DNA of 64,000 bases from Streptomyces sp. Y2F8-2 (lineage in GTDB: Bacteria > Actinomycetota > Actinomycetes > Streptomycetales > Streptomycetaceae), in the NCBI RefSeq assembly GCF_014905555.1, contig NZ_BNGS01000006.1:248001-312000 (forward strand). The letters are read 5' to 3'. The notes beneath the pieces were generated by a model. The model had not been told where the DNA came from. It worked only from the letters and a program-made list of their open reading frames with translations, and made no database searches. Both the position numbers and the translations under genes were made by a program. Shown here in pieces: positions 24,552-34,032 of the stretch; within the stretch, counting starts at the first letter, position 1; each line of letters opens with the position of its first letter.

Positions 24552-27136
24552 TTCTCCAGCACCGGCAGCAACTCCGGCAGGTGCCCGTCCGATGCCGCCG
24601 CCGCCCGCTGCCGCTCCTGCGGGACCTCGCCGTAGACCGTCGTGCGCGGCCTGGCCGGGCGGCCCGCCGCCTCCGCGACCGCGATCAGTTCCCTGATCGA
24701 CTTGTACGAGCCGTAGGACGAGCCCGCCATGCGGGAGATCGTCTCCTCCATCAGGGTGCCGCCCAGGTCGTTCGCGCCGGAGCGGAGCATCTCGGCCGCA
24801 CCCTCCGTACCCAGTTTCACCCAGCTCGTCTGGATGTTGGGGATGTGCGGGTGCAGCAGGAGGCGTGCCATCGCCGTGACCGCGCGGTTGTCCCGCATCG
24901 TCGGGCCGGGGCGGGAGATGCCCGCCAGGTACACCGGGGCGTTGGTGTGGATGAAGGGCAGGGTGACGAACTCCGTGAAGCCGCCCGTCCGCTGCTGGAT
25001 GCCGGCGAGGGTGCGCAGATGGCCCAGCCAGTGGCGGGGCTGGTCGACGTGGCCGTACATCATCGTCGACGAGGAGCGGATGCCCAGTTCGTGCGCCGTC
25101 GTGACGACCTCGATCCAGGTCGCCGTGGGCAGCTTGCCCTTCGTCAGGACCCAGCGGACCTCGTCGTCCAGGATCTCCGCCGCCGTGCCGGGGATCGTGT
25201 CCAGGCCCGCTTCCTTCGCCGCCGTCAGCCACTCGCGGATCGACATGCCGGTGCGGGTCGCCCCGTTGACCACCTCCATCGGGGAGAAGGCGTGCACATG
25301 CATGCCGGGGACGCGGGACTTCACCGCCTTCGCGATGTCGAAGTACGCCGTCCCGGGCAGGTCCGGGTGGATGCCGCCCTGCATGCACACCTCGACCGCG
25401 CCCACGTCCCAGGCCTGCTGGGCGCGGTCCGCGACCTGCTCCAGGGAGAGCGTGTAGGCGTCCGCGTCCGTGCGGCGCTGCGCGAACGCGCAGAAACGGC
25501 AGCCGGTGTAGCAGACGTTCGTGAAGTTGATGTTCCGGGTGACGATGTACGTCACGTCGTCGCCGACCGCCGACTTGCGCACGTCGTCCGCGATGCGGGT
25601 GAGCGCGTCCAGCGCCGGGCCGTCCGCGTGCAGCAGCGCCAGCGCCTCCTCGTCGGTGAGCCGCGTCGGGTCGTCGGCGGCCGTGCGCAGCGCCGCCCGT
25701 ACGTCGGCGTCGATGCGCTGCGGTGCCATGCCGGGCGCCGCCGCCTCCCGCAGCGCCTCCCAGTCGCCGTACACCTCGTCGAAGTCGTCGCGCCGGTCGC
25801 CCGTACGGCCGTCGCTGTCGATCGTGCGGTGCAGGTCGGTGCGTCCGGCCGCGACGAACACCTCCTCGGGCTCCTGCCAGGGGTGCCCCTCGACCACGGC
25901 GTCCTCACGCGCCAGGCCCGTCTCCGGGTCCGCCAGCGCCGCCACATGGGGGCGCAGCCGCGGGTCCAGCCAGGGCTCCCCGCGCCGGACGAACTCCGGG
26001 TACACGCACAGGCGTTCCCGCAGGGCGAAGCCCGCCGCCGCGGAACGCTCCCGCAGCCGCTCGATCTGCGGCCAGGGCCGCTCGGGGTTCACATGGTCGA
26101 TGGTCAGCGGCGACACCCCGCCCCAGTCGTCGATGCCGGCGCCGATGAGCCGCTCGTACTCCCCGTCGACCAGGTTCGGCGGTGCCTGCAGACAGGCGGA
26201 GGGGCCCATGATGTGCCGGGCCACGGCCACCGCGGCGACCAGCTCGTCCAGTTCCGCGTCCGGCATCCCGCGCATCGCCGTGTCCGGCTTGGCGCGGAAG
26301 TTCTGGATGATCAGCTCCTGGATGCCGTGGTAGGCGCGAGACACCTTCCGCAGCGCGAACAGCGACTCGGCGCGCTCCTCGTACGTCTCGCCGATGCCGA
26401 TGAGGAGGCCGGAGGTGAAGGGGACGGAGGAGCGGCCGGCGTCCTCCAGCACCCGCAGGCGGACCGCCGGTTCCTTGTCGGGGGAGCCGTAGTGCGGGCC
26501 GCCCGGCTCCGACCACAGCCGGGTCGCCGTCGTCTCCAGCATCATGCCCATCGACGGGGCGACCGGCTTCAGCCGCTGGAAGTCGGTCCAGGACATCACA
26601 CCGGGGTTGAGGTGCGGCAGCAGACCCGTCTCCTCCAGGATCCGGATGGAGACGGCCCGTACGTAGGCGATCGTGTCGTCGTAGCCGTGCGCGTCCAGCC
26701 ACTCGCGCGCCTCGGGCCAGCGGTCCTCCGGCTTGTCGCCGAGGGTGATCAGGGCCTCCTTGCAGCCCAGGGCGGCGCCCTTGCGGGCGATGTCGAGGAC
26801 CTCGTCCGGGGACATGAACATCCCGTGCCCGGCGCGGCGCAGCTTGCCCGGCACGGTGACGAAGGTGCAGTAGTGGCACTTGTCGCGGCACAGGCGGGTG
26901 AGGGGGATGAAGACGCTCTTCGAGTACGTGATGACGCCGGGCCGGCCGGCGGCCTCGAGGCCCGCGTCGCGCACCCGGGCGGCGGACGCGGCGAGGTCGT
27001 CGAGGTGCGCGCCGCGAGCCTGGAGAAGCACCGCGGCTTCGGCGACGTCGAGCGCGACACCGTCTCGGGCGCGTTTGAGGGCGCGACGCATGGAGTTCTC
27101 GGTGGGGCCGGTTCCGGAGGTCGCGGAAGTCGTCAT
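24548..27136 (-). CDS. fbiC: FO synthase, bifunctional CofG-CofH (coenzyme F420)
   Basis: 862 residues, two radical-SAM halves that join 5-amino-6-ribitylamino-uracil with tyrosine to make FO, the deazaflavin of coenzyme F420. The CofG half has CRDKCHYCTF (CX3CX2C, from about residue 80) and the CofH half CYTGCRFCAF (from about 539). Length and order match actinobacterial FbiC, where the two archaeal enzymes are fused. ATG at 27136 is eight bases from a 12-bp palindrome at 27144-27155. Nearby genes for two DUF385 proteins and two luciferase-like enzymes would use the cofactor. Equivalent to SCO4429 in my recollection of S. coelicolor. Confidence 0.96.
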   Translation of the reverse strand: MTTSATSGTGPTENSMRRALKRARDGVALDVAEAAVLLQARGAHLDDLAASAARVRDAGLEAAGRPGVITYSKSVFIPLTRLCRDKCHYCTFVTVPGKLRRAGHGMFMSPDEVLDIARKGAALGCKEALITLGDKPEDRWPEAREWLDAHGYDDTIAYVRAVSIRILEETGLLPHLNPGVMSWTDFQRLKPVAPSMGMMLETTATRLWSEPGGPHYGSPDKEPAVRLRVLEDAGRSSVPFTSGLLIGIGETYEERAESLFALRKVSRAYHGIQELIIQNFRAKPDTAMRGMPDAELDELVAAVAVARHIMGPSACLQAPPNLVDGEYERLIGAGIDDWGGVSPLTIDHVNPERPWPQIERLRERSAAAGFALRERLCVYPEFVRRGEPWLDPRLRPHVAALADPETGLAREDAVVEGHPWQEPEEVFVAAGRTDLHRTIDSDGRTGDRRDDFDEVYGDWEALREAAAPGMAPQRIDADVRAALRTAADDPTRLTDEEALALLHADGPALDALTRIADDVRKSAVGDDVTYIVTRNINFTNVCYTGCRFCAFAQRRTDADAYTLSLEQVADRAQQAWDVGAVEVCMQGGIHPDLPGTAYFDIAKAVKSRVPGMHVHAFSPMEVVNGATRTGMSIREWLTAAKEAGLDTIPGTAAEILDDEVRWVLTKGKLPTATWIEVVTTAHELGIRSSSTMMYGHVDQPRHWLGHLRTLAGIQQRTGGFTEFVTLPFIHTNAPVYLAGISRPGPTMRDNRAVTAMARLLLHPHIPNIQTSWVKLGTEGAAEMLRSGANDLGGTLMEETISRMAGSSYGSYKSIRELIAVAEAAGRPARPRTTVYGEVPQERQRAAAASDGHLPELLPVLEN

Positions 27137-27143
27137 CCCTCGA

Positions 27144-27155
27144 GCATACGTATGC
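27144..27155. promoter_or_regulatory. Perfect 12-bp palindrome at the fbiC start
   Basis: GCATACGTATGC, perfectly symmetric, in an A/T-richer patch directly upstream of the fbiC start codon in the divergent gap. Possible operator or promoter element. Confidence 0.35.
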
Positions 27156-27360
27156 GTTGATCAGGTCATACAGGGCGTACGTGCGTCGGTGGGGCGGTTC
27201 GCCCGTCACGGGGTGTCACTGTCGCCGTGGCCATCCGCTGTTACGCCGGCACCTGGCTGCCGATCGACTTCCCGTGCCCCGGAGTTCACGGGTGGACACC
27301 ACAGTGGTGTGCGTCCATCCCTGCACCACCCCTGTCATCCGACACATCGGGAGCAGCAGC

Positions 27361-28905
27361 ATGTGCGAGGACGACCACGGCAACGGCAACGGCACTGGCA
27401 CCGGCATGGGAAGACGCGCACTGTTCGTGACGGGTGCGGCCGCCGCGCTTACGTTGGGAAGCGTGAGCTTCGCCGAGGGACCCGCCGCCGAGGCGGCCGA
27501 CAACCAGGAGACGAGGACGGTGCGCGGCACGCTGCCCACCGGCTCCCCCGACTTCGTGTACCTGCCCGTCGACGTCCCCGAGGGCGTCCGTGAGATCAGG
27601 GTCGCCTACACGTACGACAGGCCGTCCGTCCCGGCCGGCACCCCGGGCAACGCCCTGGACATCGGCATCTTCGACGAGCGCGGCACCGAGCTGGGCGGCA
27701 AGGGCTTCCGCGGCTGGTCCGGCGGCGCGCGCAGCGAGTTCTTCCTCCGCGCGGACGACGCGACCCCCGGCTACATCCCGGGCCGCATCCGACCCGGCAC
27801 CTGGCACATCGCGCTGGGCCCGTACACGGTGGCCCCGCAGGGCCTGACGTACGAGGTCACCATCACGCTCACCCACGGCGCGCAGAGCGAGACCCCGAAG
27901 CCCCTGTACCCGCCGTCCCGGGCCAAGGGACGGGGCCGCGCCTGGTACCGCGGGGACTGCCATCTGCACTCCTGGTACTCCGACGGCCGCCGCACGCCCG
28001 CCGAGATCGCGGCGCTGGCCCGGGCGGCCGGCCTGGACTTCATCAACAGCTCCGACCACAACACGCACTCCTCGCACGCCCACTGGGCCGACCAGGCGGG
28101 CGACGACCTGCTGATCATGACGGGCGAGGAGGTGACGACCCGCAACGGCCACGTGGTGGCGCTGGGCACCGACCCGGGCACGTTCATCGACTGGCGCTAC
28201 CGGGCCCGCGACAACCGCTGGGCCCGCTTCGCCCAGCAGATCCGCCGCGCGGGCGGTCTGGTCGTCCCGGCGCATCCGCACGCCACCTGCGTCGGCTGCG
28301 GCTGGAAGTTCGGCTTCGGCGAGGCGGACGCGGTGGAGGTGTGGAACGGCCCCTACACCCCGGACGACGAGGTGACGCTCGCGGAGTGGGACAACACGCT
28401 GGTGGCGTCGGTCCGGGAGGGCCACGGCCGGTGGCTGCCGGCGATGGGCAACAGCGACGCGCACCGCGACCCGGACGCGGTGGGCAGCCCGCAGACGGTG
28501 GTCCTCGCCGACGACCTGACCCGCGAGGCCGTCCAGGAAGGCATCCGCGCGGGCCGCTCGTACATCGCCGAGTCGAAGAACGTCTCCCTGGCCTTCACCG
28601 CCTCGGGCAGCCGCGGCGAGCACGCGGGCATCGGCGAACGGCTGCCGGTGGACCGCGACACCCCGGTCACGGTCCGCCTGGAGGTGCGGGGCGCACCACG
28701 CTGCACGATCCGCTTCGTCACCGACCAGGGCGTGCTGTTCACGAGCGACCCGCTGCCGGTGACCGGCTCGGGCACGGCCGAATGGCGTACGACACCCGCC
28801 TACGCGGCCTACGTCCGCGCCGAGATTCGGCACGAGGCGGCGGCGGGACCGGTGCCGGGGGCGCTGGCCGCGTTCACCAACCCGATCTTCCTGGGCGGGG
28901 CGTAG
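27361..28905 (+). CDS. Exported PHP-domain metallohydrolase (CehA/McbA family)
   Basis: 514 residues. The N-terminus has a basic stretch with MGRRALFVTGAAAALTL, a likely Tat or Sec export signal, cut near AEA. A beta-sandwich-like region (about 50-180) precedes the PHP domain: DCHLHSWYSDG (HxH metal ligands), FINSSDHNTHSSH, VPAHPHATCVGC and GNSDAH. The last 110 residues are another beta domain. CehA/McbA-type proteins hydrolyse carbamate or phosphate esters; substrate here unknown. The ATG at 27361 was used because it precedes the signal; earlier in-frame starts give non-typical sequence. Divergent from fbiC. Confidence 0.83.
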   Translation: MCEDDHGNGNGTGTGMGRRALFVTGAAAALTLGSVSFAEGPAAEAADNQETRTVRGTLPTGSPDFVYLPVDVPEGVREIRVAYTYDRPSVPAGTPGNALDIGIFDERGTELGGKGFRGWSGGARSEFFLRADDATPGYIPGRIRPGTWHIALGPYTVAPQGLTYEVTITLTHGAQSETPKPLYPPSRAKGRGRAWYRGDCHLHSWYSDGRRTPAEIAALARAAGLDFINSSDHNTHSSHAHWADQAGDDLLIMTGEEVTTRNGHVVALGTDPGTFIDWRYRARDNRWARFAQQIRRAGGLVVPAHPHATCVGCGWKFGFGEADAVEVWNGPYTPDDEVTLAEWDNTLVASVREGHGRWLPAMGNSDAHRDPDAVGSPQTVVLADDLTREAVQEGIRAGRSYIAESKNVSLAFTASGSRGEHAGIGERLPVDRDTPVTVRLEVRGAPRCTIRFVTDQGVLFTSDPLPVTGSGTAEWRTTPAYAAYVRAEIRHEAAAGPVPGALAAFTNPIFLGGA

Positions 28906-29011
28906 AAGCATCCGCGGGGCGCGCTGCTGTTCTCCGCGCGCCCCGGTCCCCGGTCTGCGAGACTGCGCGGAGTGCCCAGCAGTGTGCCGCCGTCGAGGAG
29001 AGCGAGGGACG

Positions 29012-29404
29012 ATGTCGGACTTCGTCGACCGCAAGTACCGTGCCGTCACGGCGTTCCAGCGCCGGATGAACCCGGTGCTGCGCCGCCTGCCCCTCCAGAC
29101 GGTGCTGGAGACGACGGGCCGCGTGTCCGGGCTGCCGCGCCAGACCCCCGTGGGCGGCCGCCGCGTCGGGAACTCCTTCTGGCTGGTGTCGGAATACGGC
29201 CAGAAGTCCCAGTACGTCCGCAACATTCAGGCGAATCCACGCGTCCGGGTGCGCATCCTGGGCCGCTGGCACACGGGCACGGCCCACCTGCTCCCGGACG
29301 ACGACCCCCGGGCCCGCCTGAAGCAACTCCCGCGCATGAACAGCATGGCGGTACGGGCCTTGGGGGCGCAGCTGCTCACGGTACGGGTGGACCTGGACGG
29401 CTAG
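29012..29404 (+). CDS. DUF385 deazaflavin (F420)-dependent nitroreductase-family protein
   Basis: 130 residues, split-barrel flavin-binding family related to mycobacterial Ddn. LETTGRVSGLPRQTPVGGRR, SFWLVSEYGQKSQYVRNIQA and VRVRILGRWHTGTAHLL are typical. It would use reduced F420 to reduce an enone, quinone or nitro compound. ATG at 29012 was chosen over an upstream in-frame ATG since GAGGGACG lies just before it. Close to fbiC, which makes the cofactor. A paralogue is at 50265-50738. Substrate unknown. Confidence 0.87.
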   Translation: MSDFVDRKYRAVTAFQRRMNPVLRRLPLQTVLETTGRVSGLPRQTPVGGRRVGNSFWLVSEYGQKSQYVRNIQANPRVRVRILGRWHTGTAHLLPDDDPRARLKQLPRMNSMAVRALGAQLLTVRVDLDG

Positions 29405-29432
29405 GCGGTGGGGAATTGCCGGACACCCCTGA

Positions 29433-30884
29433 TCAGCCCGGCCACACGATCGCCTGCAACTCGCTGTAGGCGTGCAGGGCGTAGGAGCCCACGTCGCGGC
29501 CCACGCCGCTCTTCTTGAAGCCGCCGAACGGCGCCTCCATGTTGCGGCCGACCGTGTTCACACCGACGCCGCCCGCGCGCAGCCGGCGCGCCACGCGGAA
29601 GGCGCGGGCCACGTCGCCCGACCAGACGTAGTCGATCAGGCCGTAGTCGGAGGCGTTGGCCAGGTCGATGCCCTCCTCCTCCGCGTCGAAGGGGACCACC
29701 ACGACCACCGGGCCGAAGATCTCCTCCCGGACCACCCGCATGTCGGGCGTGCAGTCCGCGAGGAGGGTGGGCGCGACGTAGAAGCCGCGGTCGTGGGGAG
29801 GCCGTTCGCCGCCGGTGACCAGCCGTGCGCCCTCCTTGCGGCCCAGTTCGACGTACGCCTCCACACGGTCCCGGTGCGCCGCCGAGATCAGCGGACCCAC
29901 CACGGTGTCCCGCTCACGCGGATCACCGACCTTCACGTGGCGGGCGTACGCCGCCAGTCGGTCGACCAGCCGGTCGTACATGCCCCGTTGCGCGAGCACC
30001 CGTGTCGGTGCCGTACAGATCTGGCCGCTGTAGAAGGAGAACGTGGTGCCGATCCCGGCCACCGCCGCGTCCAGGTCCGCGTCGTCGAAGACGAGCGCCG
30101 CGCCCTTGCCGCCCAGCTCCATCAGCTGCCGTTTCATGGACCGTCCGCACACCTCGGCGATGCGCTGCCCCACGGCCGTCGAGCCCGTGAAGCTCACCAT
30201 GTCGACGTCCGGGCAGTCCACGGCCGCCTCGCCCACCTCCGGGCGCGCCCCGCCGACCACGTTCACCACGCCCGGCGGCGCGCCCGCCTCCTGAAGCGCC
30301 TCCGCCATGCGGTACACCGACAGCGGGTCCTGCGGGGCCGGCTTGACGACCACCGTGTTGCCCATCGCGAGCGCGGGCGCGACCTTGCCGGCCGGGTTCG
30401 CCCAGGGGTTGTTGTACGAGGTGACGCAGGCGACCACGCCGACCGGCTGGCGCACGGCCAGGGCGCCCATGACGGTCGCCGGGCCGAACGGCCCCGCCTC
30501 GTTGATCTGCGGCGGCAGCGGCTGCTCCACCGGTTCCACCCGCGCGTACCGCCGGAAACGCGCCGCCGCGACCCCGACCTGCATCCCGCGCGCCGTCCCG
30601 GTCGTCGCGCCGCTCTCCGCCTGCGCCAGCTCGGCGTACGGCCCCAGGCGGCCCCGGATCAGGTCGGCCGTCCGCGCCAGCACCTCCGCCCGCTCCTCAG
30701 GCGGCGTCCTCGACCACGGCCCGAACGCCTCGCGGGCCGCGGCGCAGGCCGCCCGCACCTGCTCCCGCGAGGCCTCCGGCGCCCACCCGACGATCCCCTC
30801 GGTCGCCGGGTCGGTCACCCGGTAGTGGCCGTCGTCCGGCTCCACCCAGGCGCCGCCGACGAACAGCCGCTGCCGCTCGGTCAC
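29433..30884 (-). CDS. Aldehyde dehydrogenase
   Basis: 483 residues, NAD(P)-dependent oxidation of an aldehyde to an acid. Catalytic Cys290 (SGQICTAPTR), general base Glu256 (ELGGKGA), the cofactor motif FTGSTAVGQRI and EIFGPVVVVVPFD are visible. It is the last gene of a minus-strand cluster: the GTG start overlaps the stop of the amidohydrolase before it (GTGA). It may oxidise an aldehyde arising from the cluster's earlier steps. A longer in-frame upstream start would run into the amidohydrolase gene and is rejected. Confidence 0.93.
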   Translation of the reverse strand: MTERQRLFVGGAWVEPDDGHYRVTDPATEGIVGWAPEASREQVRAACAAAREAFGPWSRTPPEERAEVLARTADLIRGRLGPYAELAQAESGATTGTARGMQVGVAAARFRRYARVEPVEQPLPPQINEAGPFGPATVMGALAVRQPVGVVACVTSYNNPWANPAGKVAPALAMGNTVVVKPAPQDPLSVYRMAEALQEAGAPPGVVNVVGGARPEVGEAAVDCPDVDMVSFTGSTAVGQRIAEVCGRSMKRQLMELGGKGAALVFDDADLDAAVAGIGTTFSFYSGQICTAPTRVLAQRGMYDRLVDRLAAYARHVKVGDPRERDTVVGPLISAAHRDRVEAYVELGRKEGARLVTGGERPPHDRGFYVAPTLLADCTPDMRVVREEIFGPVVVVVPFDAEEEGIDLANASDYGLIDYVWSGDVARAFRVARRLRAGGVGVNTVGRNMEAPFGGFKKSGVGRDVGSYALHAYSELQAIVWPG

Positions 30885-32611
30885 GTGGTGCTCACCGTCC
30901 TGGTGTCCCGCCCGGAGCGCAGCACCTTCCCGGGTACGGCCCCGGTCACCACGTCGTCCCGGATCGCCTCGACGCCGTTGACCCACACGGCCCGTATCCC
31001 GATCGCCCGCGAGTCCAGGCGCGGACTGTCACCCGGCAGGTCGTGCACCAGGGTGGCCTGCCCGGCGTCGATCCGCTCCGGGTCGAAGAGGACCAGGTCG
31101 GCATGGAAGCCCTCGCGCACCCGGCCGCGCTCCCGGAGCCCGAACAGCTGCGCGGGGTCGTCCGTCAGCATCTTCACGGCCTGCTCCAGCGGCACCAGCT
31201 TCCGGCCGCGCAGACAGTCCCCGAGGAACCGGGTCGTGTACGGCGCCCCGCACATGCGGTCCAGGTGGGCGCCCGCGTCGGAGCCGCCGAGCAGGACGTC
31301 CTCGTGCCGCCAGGTCTCGGCCCTCAGGGCCCAGGACCCGGGGTCGTTGTCGGTGGGCATGGGCCACAGGACCGTGCGCAGCTCGTCGTTCGCGCAGATC
31401 TCGACCAGGCACGCGAAGGGGTCCTGGCCGCGCTCGGCCGCGATGTCCTTCACGACGCGCCCGGTCAGGCCGTCGTTGCGCGGGCTGTAGGTGTCGCCGA
31501 TGACGTACCGCCCGAAGTCGGTGAGACGGCGGAAGACACCGGCCTCCTTGGAGTGGGCGCGGCGCAGCATCTCCGCCCGCACCTCGGGGTCGCGCAGCTT
31601 CGCGGTCCGCTCGGGCACGGGCAGGCCCAGGATCGGTCCCCAGCCGGGGATCAGGTTGAGGGCGCAGAAGGTGCCCAGGGACATGTTCATCGGCGTGAGG
31701 ATCGGCATGGTGAGGGCCACCACCCGGCCGCCCGCCTTCCGGGCCCGCTCGCTCGCGGAGAGCTGACGCGGCACGCGTTCGGGGACGGCCGCGTCGATGG
31801 TGAGGACGTTCCAGTTCAGGGGCCGTCCGGCCGCCGCGCTCATCTCCGCCAGGAGGTCGATCTCCGGGTCGCTGAACTGGTCCAGGCAGCCCGCGACGAT
31901 CGCCTCGATCTGTGTGCCCTCGTGCTCGCCGACCGCCTTGGCGAGTGCCAGGAGCTCCTCCGGCCGTGCGTGCCGGGACGCGACCGGCTGCCCGTCACCG
32001 TCGGAGTGGGTGGAGGACTGCGTGGTCGACAGCCCCCAGGCGCCCGCGTCCATGGCCTCGTGGAAGAGCCGCAGCATGGCGTCCAGCTGCTCGTCCGTCG
32101 GCTGCCCGCCGACCGCGTCCGGGCCCATCACGTACCGTCGCAGCGCGCAGTGCCCCGCCATGAAACCGGCGTTGACCGCGATCCGCCCATCGAGGGCGTC
32201 CAGGTACTCCCCGAAGGAGTGCCAGGTCCAGGGCGCCCCCTCCTCCAGGGCGACCAGGGACATGCCCTCCACCTTCGACATCATCCGCCGCGTGTAGTCG
32301 GCGTCCTCGGGCCGCGCCGGGTTCAGCGGGGCGAGGGTGAAGCCGCAGTTGCCGGCCGCGACCGTGGTGACCCCGTGGTTCAGGGACGGGGTCGCGTACG
32401 GGTCCCAGAACAGCTGGGCGTCGTAGTGGGTGTGCGGGTCGACGAAGCCGGGGGCGAGGACGAGGCCGGTGGCGTCCTCGCTGCTCCGGGCCGCCTCGGT
32501 GGTCTTCCCGATGGCGGCGATACGGCCGCCGCGTATGCCGACGTCGGCGGTGAACGCGGGCACCCCCGTCCCGTCAACCACGGTCGCGCCTTTGATGACG
32601 TGATCGAGCAT
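30881..32611 (-). CDS. D-aminoacylase-type amidohydrolase (amidohydrolase family 3)
   Basis: 576 residues, metal-dependent TIM-barrel hydrolase. Seen: the start MLDHVIKGATVVDGTG of urease-fold amidohydrolases, HxH at His60/His62 (DPHTHYDAQ), the later GGSDAGAHLDRM with an Asp and the C-terminal LVLFDPERID of the returning beta domain. Members cleave N-acyl-D-amino acids, but in catabolic clusters they often act on other amides or lactams. The ATG at 32611 is preceded by GAAGGAG. It overlaps the ALDH start, so the two are coupled. A composite repeat lies just upstream, between it and the luciferase-like gene. Substrate unknown. Confidence 0.86.
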   Translation of the reverse strand: MLDHVIKGATVVDGTGVPAFTADVGIRGGRIAAIGKTTEAARSSEDATGLVLAPGFVDPHTHYDAQLFWDPYATPSLNHGVTTVAAGNCGFTLAPLNPARPEDADYTRRMMSKVEGMSLVALEEGAPWTWHSFGEYLDALDGRIAVNAGFMAGHCALRRYVMGPDAVGGQPTDEQLDAMLRLFHEAMDAGAWGLSTTQSSTHSDGDGQPVASRHARPEELLALAKAVGEHEGTQIEAIVAGCLDQFSDPEIDLLAEMSAAAGRPLNWNVLTIDAAVPERVPRQLSASERARKAGGRVVALTMPILTPMNMSLGTFCALNLIPGWGPILGLPVPERTAKLRDPEVRAEMLRRAHSKEAGVFRRLTDFGRYVIGDTYSPRNDGLTGRVVKDIAAERGQDPFACLVEICANDELRTVLWPMPTDNDPGSWALRAETWRHEDVLLGGSDAGAHLDRMCGAPYTTRFLGDCLRGRKLVPLEQAVKMLTDDPAQLFGLRERGRVREGFHADLVLFDPERIDAGQATLVHDLPGDSPRLDSRAIGIRAVWVNGVEAIRDDVVTGAVPGKVLRSGRDTRTVSTT

Positions 32612-32641
32612 GGAGGCTCCTTCTCGACTCCGGTGCGGGGA

Positions 32642-32788
32642 CACGCCCCAAAGGGGCGCGGGGCTGTATCGATGTGCGGCTCCGCCGCGATGGGGTCCCC
32701 CCTGTTCGAGCGAAGTCGAGAACTTGGGGGAGCGAGCAGCCACATCGGGCCCGCAGCCGCCGGACGGCCCGCGGCCCGCGGCCCGACG
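32642..32788. repeat. Composite Streptomyces intergenic palindromic repeat
   Basis: Contains CGCCCCAAAGGGGCG (32644-32658), GCGGCTCCGCCGC (32676-32688), then a nested unit with TGGGGTCCCCCC, CGAGCGAAGTCGAG and TTGGGGGAG near 32690-32731. I recognise both as common short intergenic repeats of Streptomyces chromosomes, here one inside the other. Sits between two minus-strand genes and may also end transcription. Confidence 0.6.
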
Positions 32789-32792
32789 GCGA

Positions 32793-33929
32793 TCAGGCGC
32801 TCTGCCGGAACCGTGTAGTGCGGTGAACCGGATCCGTGTCGATCTTCGGGATCACGTGCTCGCCGATCAGCCGGATCGTCTGGAGCGTCTCCTCCTTCGG
32901 TATCCCGACCGGCAGCCCGAAGCTGAGCTGGTCGGCGCCCGCCTGCTCCCACCTCTTGCACTGCCGCAGCACCTCGTCCGGGTCGCCGCAGATGAGCAGC
33001 TCCTCCTCGATGAGCAGTTCGAGGAATTCCTCGGTGTACTCGGGGAGCGTCTCCGGCCACACGGGGAAGCCCTCGGGGCGCGGGAAGGTGTCGTGGTAGC
33101 GGAAGACGAGGGACGGCAGGTAGTGCAGCCCGCCGTTCACCGCGATGCGGATCGCCTCCTCGTGCGTGGGCGCGCAGATCGCGGTGCTCGTCACCATCAC
33201 GTTGTCGTTGACGAAGTCCCCGACGGGCTCGGCGTCCACGATCGCCGTTTTGTACTGCTCCAGCACCCACTCCATGTCGGAGACCTTCTGCACGCTGAAG
33301 CCGAGCACCCCGAGACCCTTCTTCGCGGCCATGGCGTACGAGGACGGGGACCCGGCGGCGTACCACATCGCGGGGTGCGACTTCCCGTACGGCTTGGGCA
33401 GCACCTTGCGGGGCGGCAGCGACCAGTGCTTGCCCTGGAAGCCCTCGTACTCGTCCTGGAGCCACATCTTCGGGAACTCGGCGACGGTCTCCTCCCAGAT
33501 CTCCTTGGTGAAGTTCATGTCGGTGATGCCGGGCAGGAAGCCGAGGATCTCGTGGGAGCCGGCACCGCGTCCGCTGCCGAACTCGAAGCGGTTGCCGCTG
33601 AGGTGGTCGAGCATGGCGACCTTCTCGGCCACCTTCACCGGGTGGTTGACCTGGGCCAGCGGGTTGAAGATCCCGGAGCCGAGGTGGATGCGCTCGGTGG
33701 CGTGGGCGAGGTAGCCGAGGAAGACGTCGTTGGCGGAGAGGTGGGAGTACTCCTCCAGGAAGTGGTGCTCGGACGCCCAGGCGTACTTGAAGCCGGACCT
33801 GTCCGCCTGGATGACGTACTCGGTCTCCTCCATCAGCGCCTTGTGCTCCGCGAGCGGGTCGGTCTCGGCCCGCCTGCCGACGTATCCCTGTACGAAGAGC
33901 CCGAATTCCACGGAGGTCACCGTCCCCAC
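32793..33929 (-). CDS. Luciferase-like monooxygenase (LLM class, flavin/F420-dependent)
   Basis: 378 residues, bacterial-luciferase TIM barrel. EFGLFVQGYVG at the N-terminus, WASEHHFLEEYSHLSANDV, RIHLGSGIFNPLAQVNHP and GRGAGSHEILGF match the family. It could be an FMNH2-dependent oxygenase or F420-dependent dehydrogenase; fbiC in the same window keeps both open. I used GTG 33929, which has no clear ribosome site and lies 8 bases from an operator palindrome; GTG codons at 33920 and 33911 are alternatives. Two copies of the shared operator precede it (33938-33956, 34002-34016), so it heads its own unit inside the cluster. Confidence 0.85.
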   Translation of the reverse strand: MGTVTSVEFGLFVQGYVGRRAETDPLAEHKALMEETEYVIQADRSGFKYAWASEHHFLEEYSHLSANDVFLGYLAHATERIHLGSGIFNPLAQVNHPVKVAEKVAMLDHLSGNRFEFGSGRGAGSHEILGFLPGITDMNFTKEIWEETVAEFPKMWLQDEYEGFQGKHWSLPPRKVLPKPYGKSHPAMWYAAGSPSSYAMAAKKGLGVLGFSVQKVSDMEWVLEQYKTAIVDAEPVGDFVNDNVMVTSTAICAPTHEEAIRIAVNGGLHYLPSLVFRYHDTFPRPEGFPVWPETLPEYTEEFLELLIEEELLICGDPDEVLRQCKRWEQAGADQLSFGLPVGIPKEETLQTIRLIGEHVIPKIDTDPVHRTTRFRQSA

Positions 33930-33937
33930 GAGTGTCT

Positions 33938-33956
33938 ATCTGACGAATCGTCAGAT
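33938..33956. promoter_or_regulatory. Shared operator, copy B (LLM promoter), best palindrome
   Basis: ATCTGACGAATCGTCAGAT: symmetric at every position except the central base. Core CTGAC-N5-GTCAG at 33940-33954. Located directly upstream of the LLM start. Confidence 0.7.
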
Positions 33957-34001
33957 TGGCTTGCCGCCGACTGTCGCACCGCCCCGTTGGGCCGTCAATA
34001 G

Positions 34002-34016
34002 CTGATGGTCGGTCAG
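34002..34016. promoter_or_regulatory. Shared operator, degenerate copy C
   Basis: CTGATGGTCGGTCAG, one change from the core (CTGAT for CTGAC), 62 bases upstream of copy B in the same gap. Confidence 0.4.
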
Positions 34017-34032
34017 ATCAGCAGGTCGGTCC

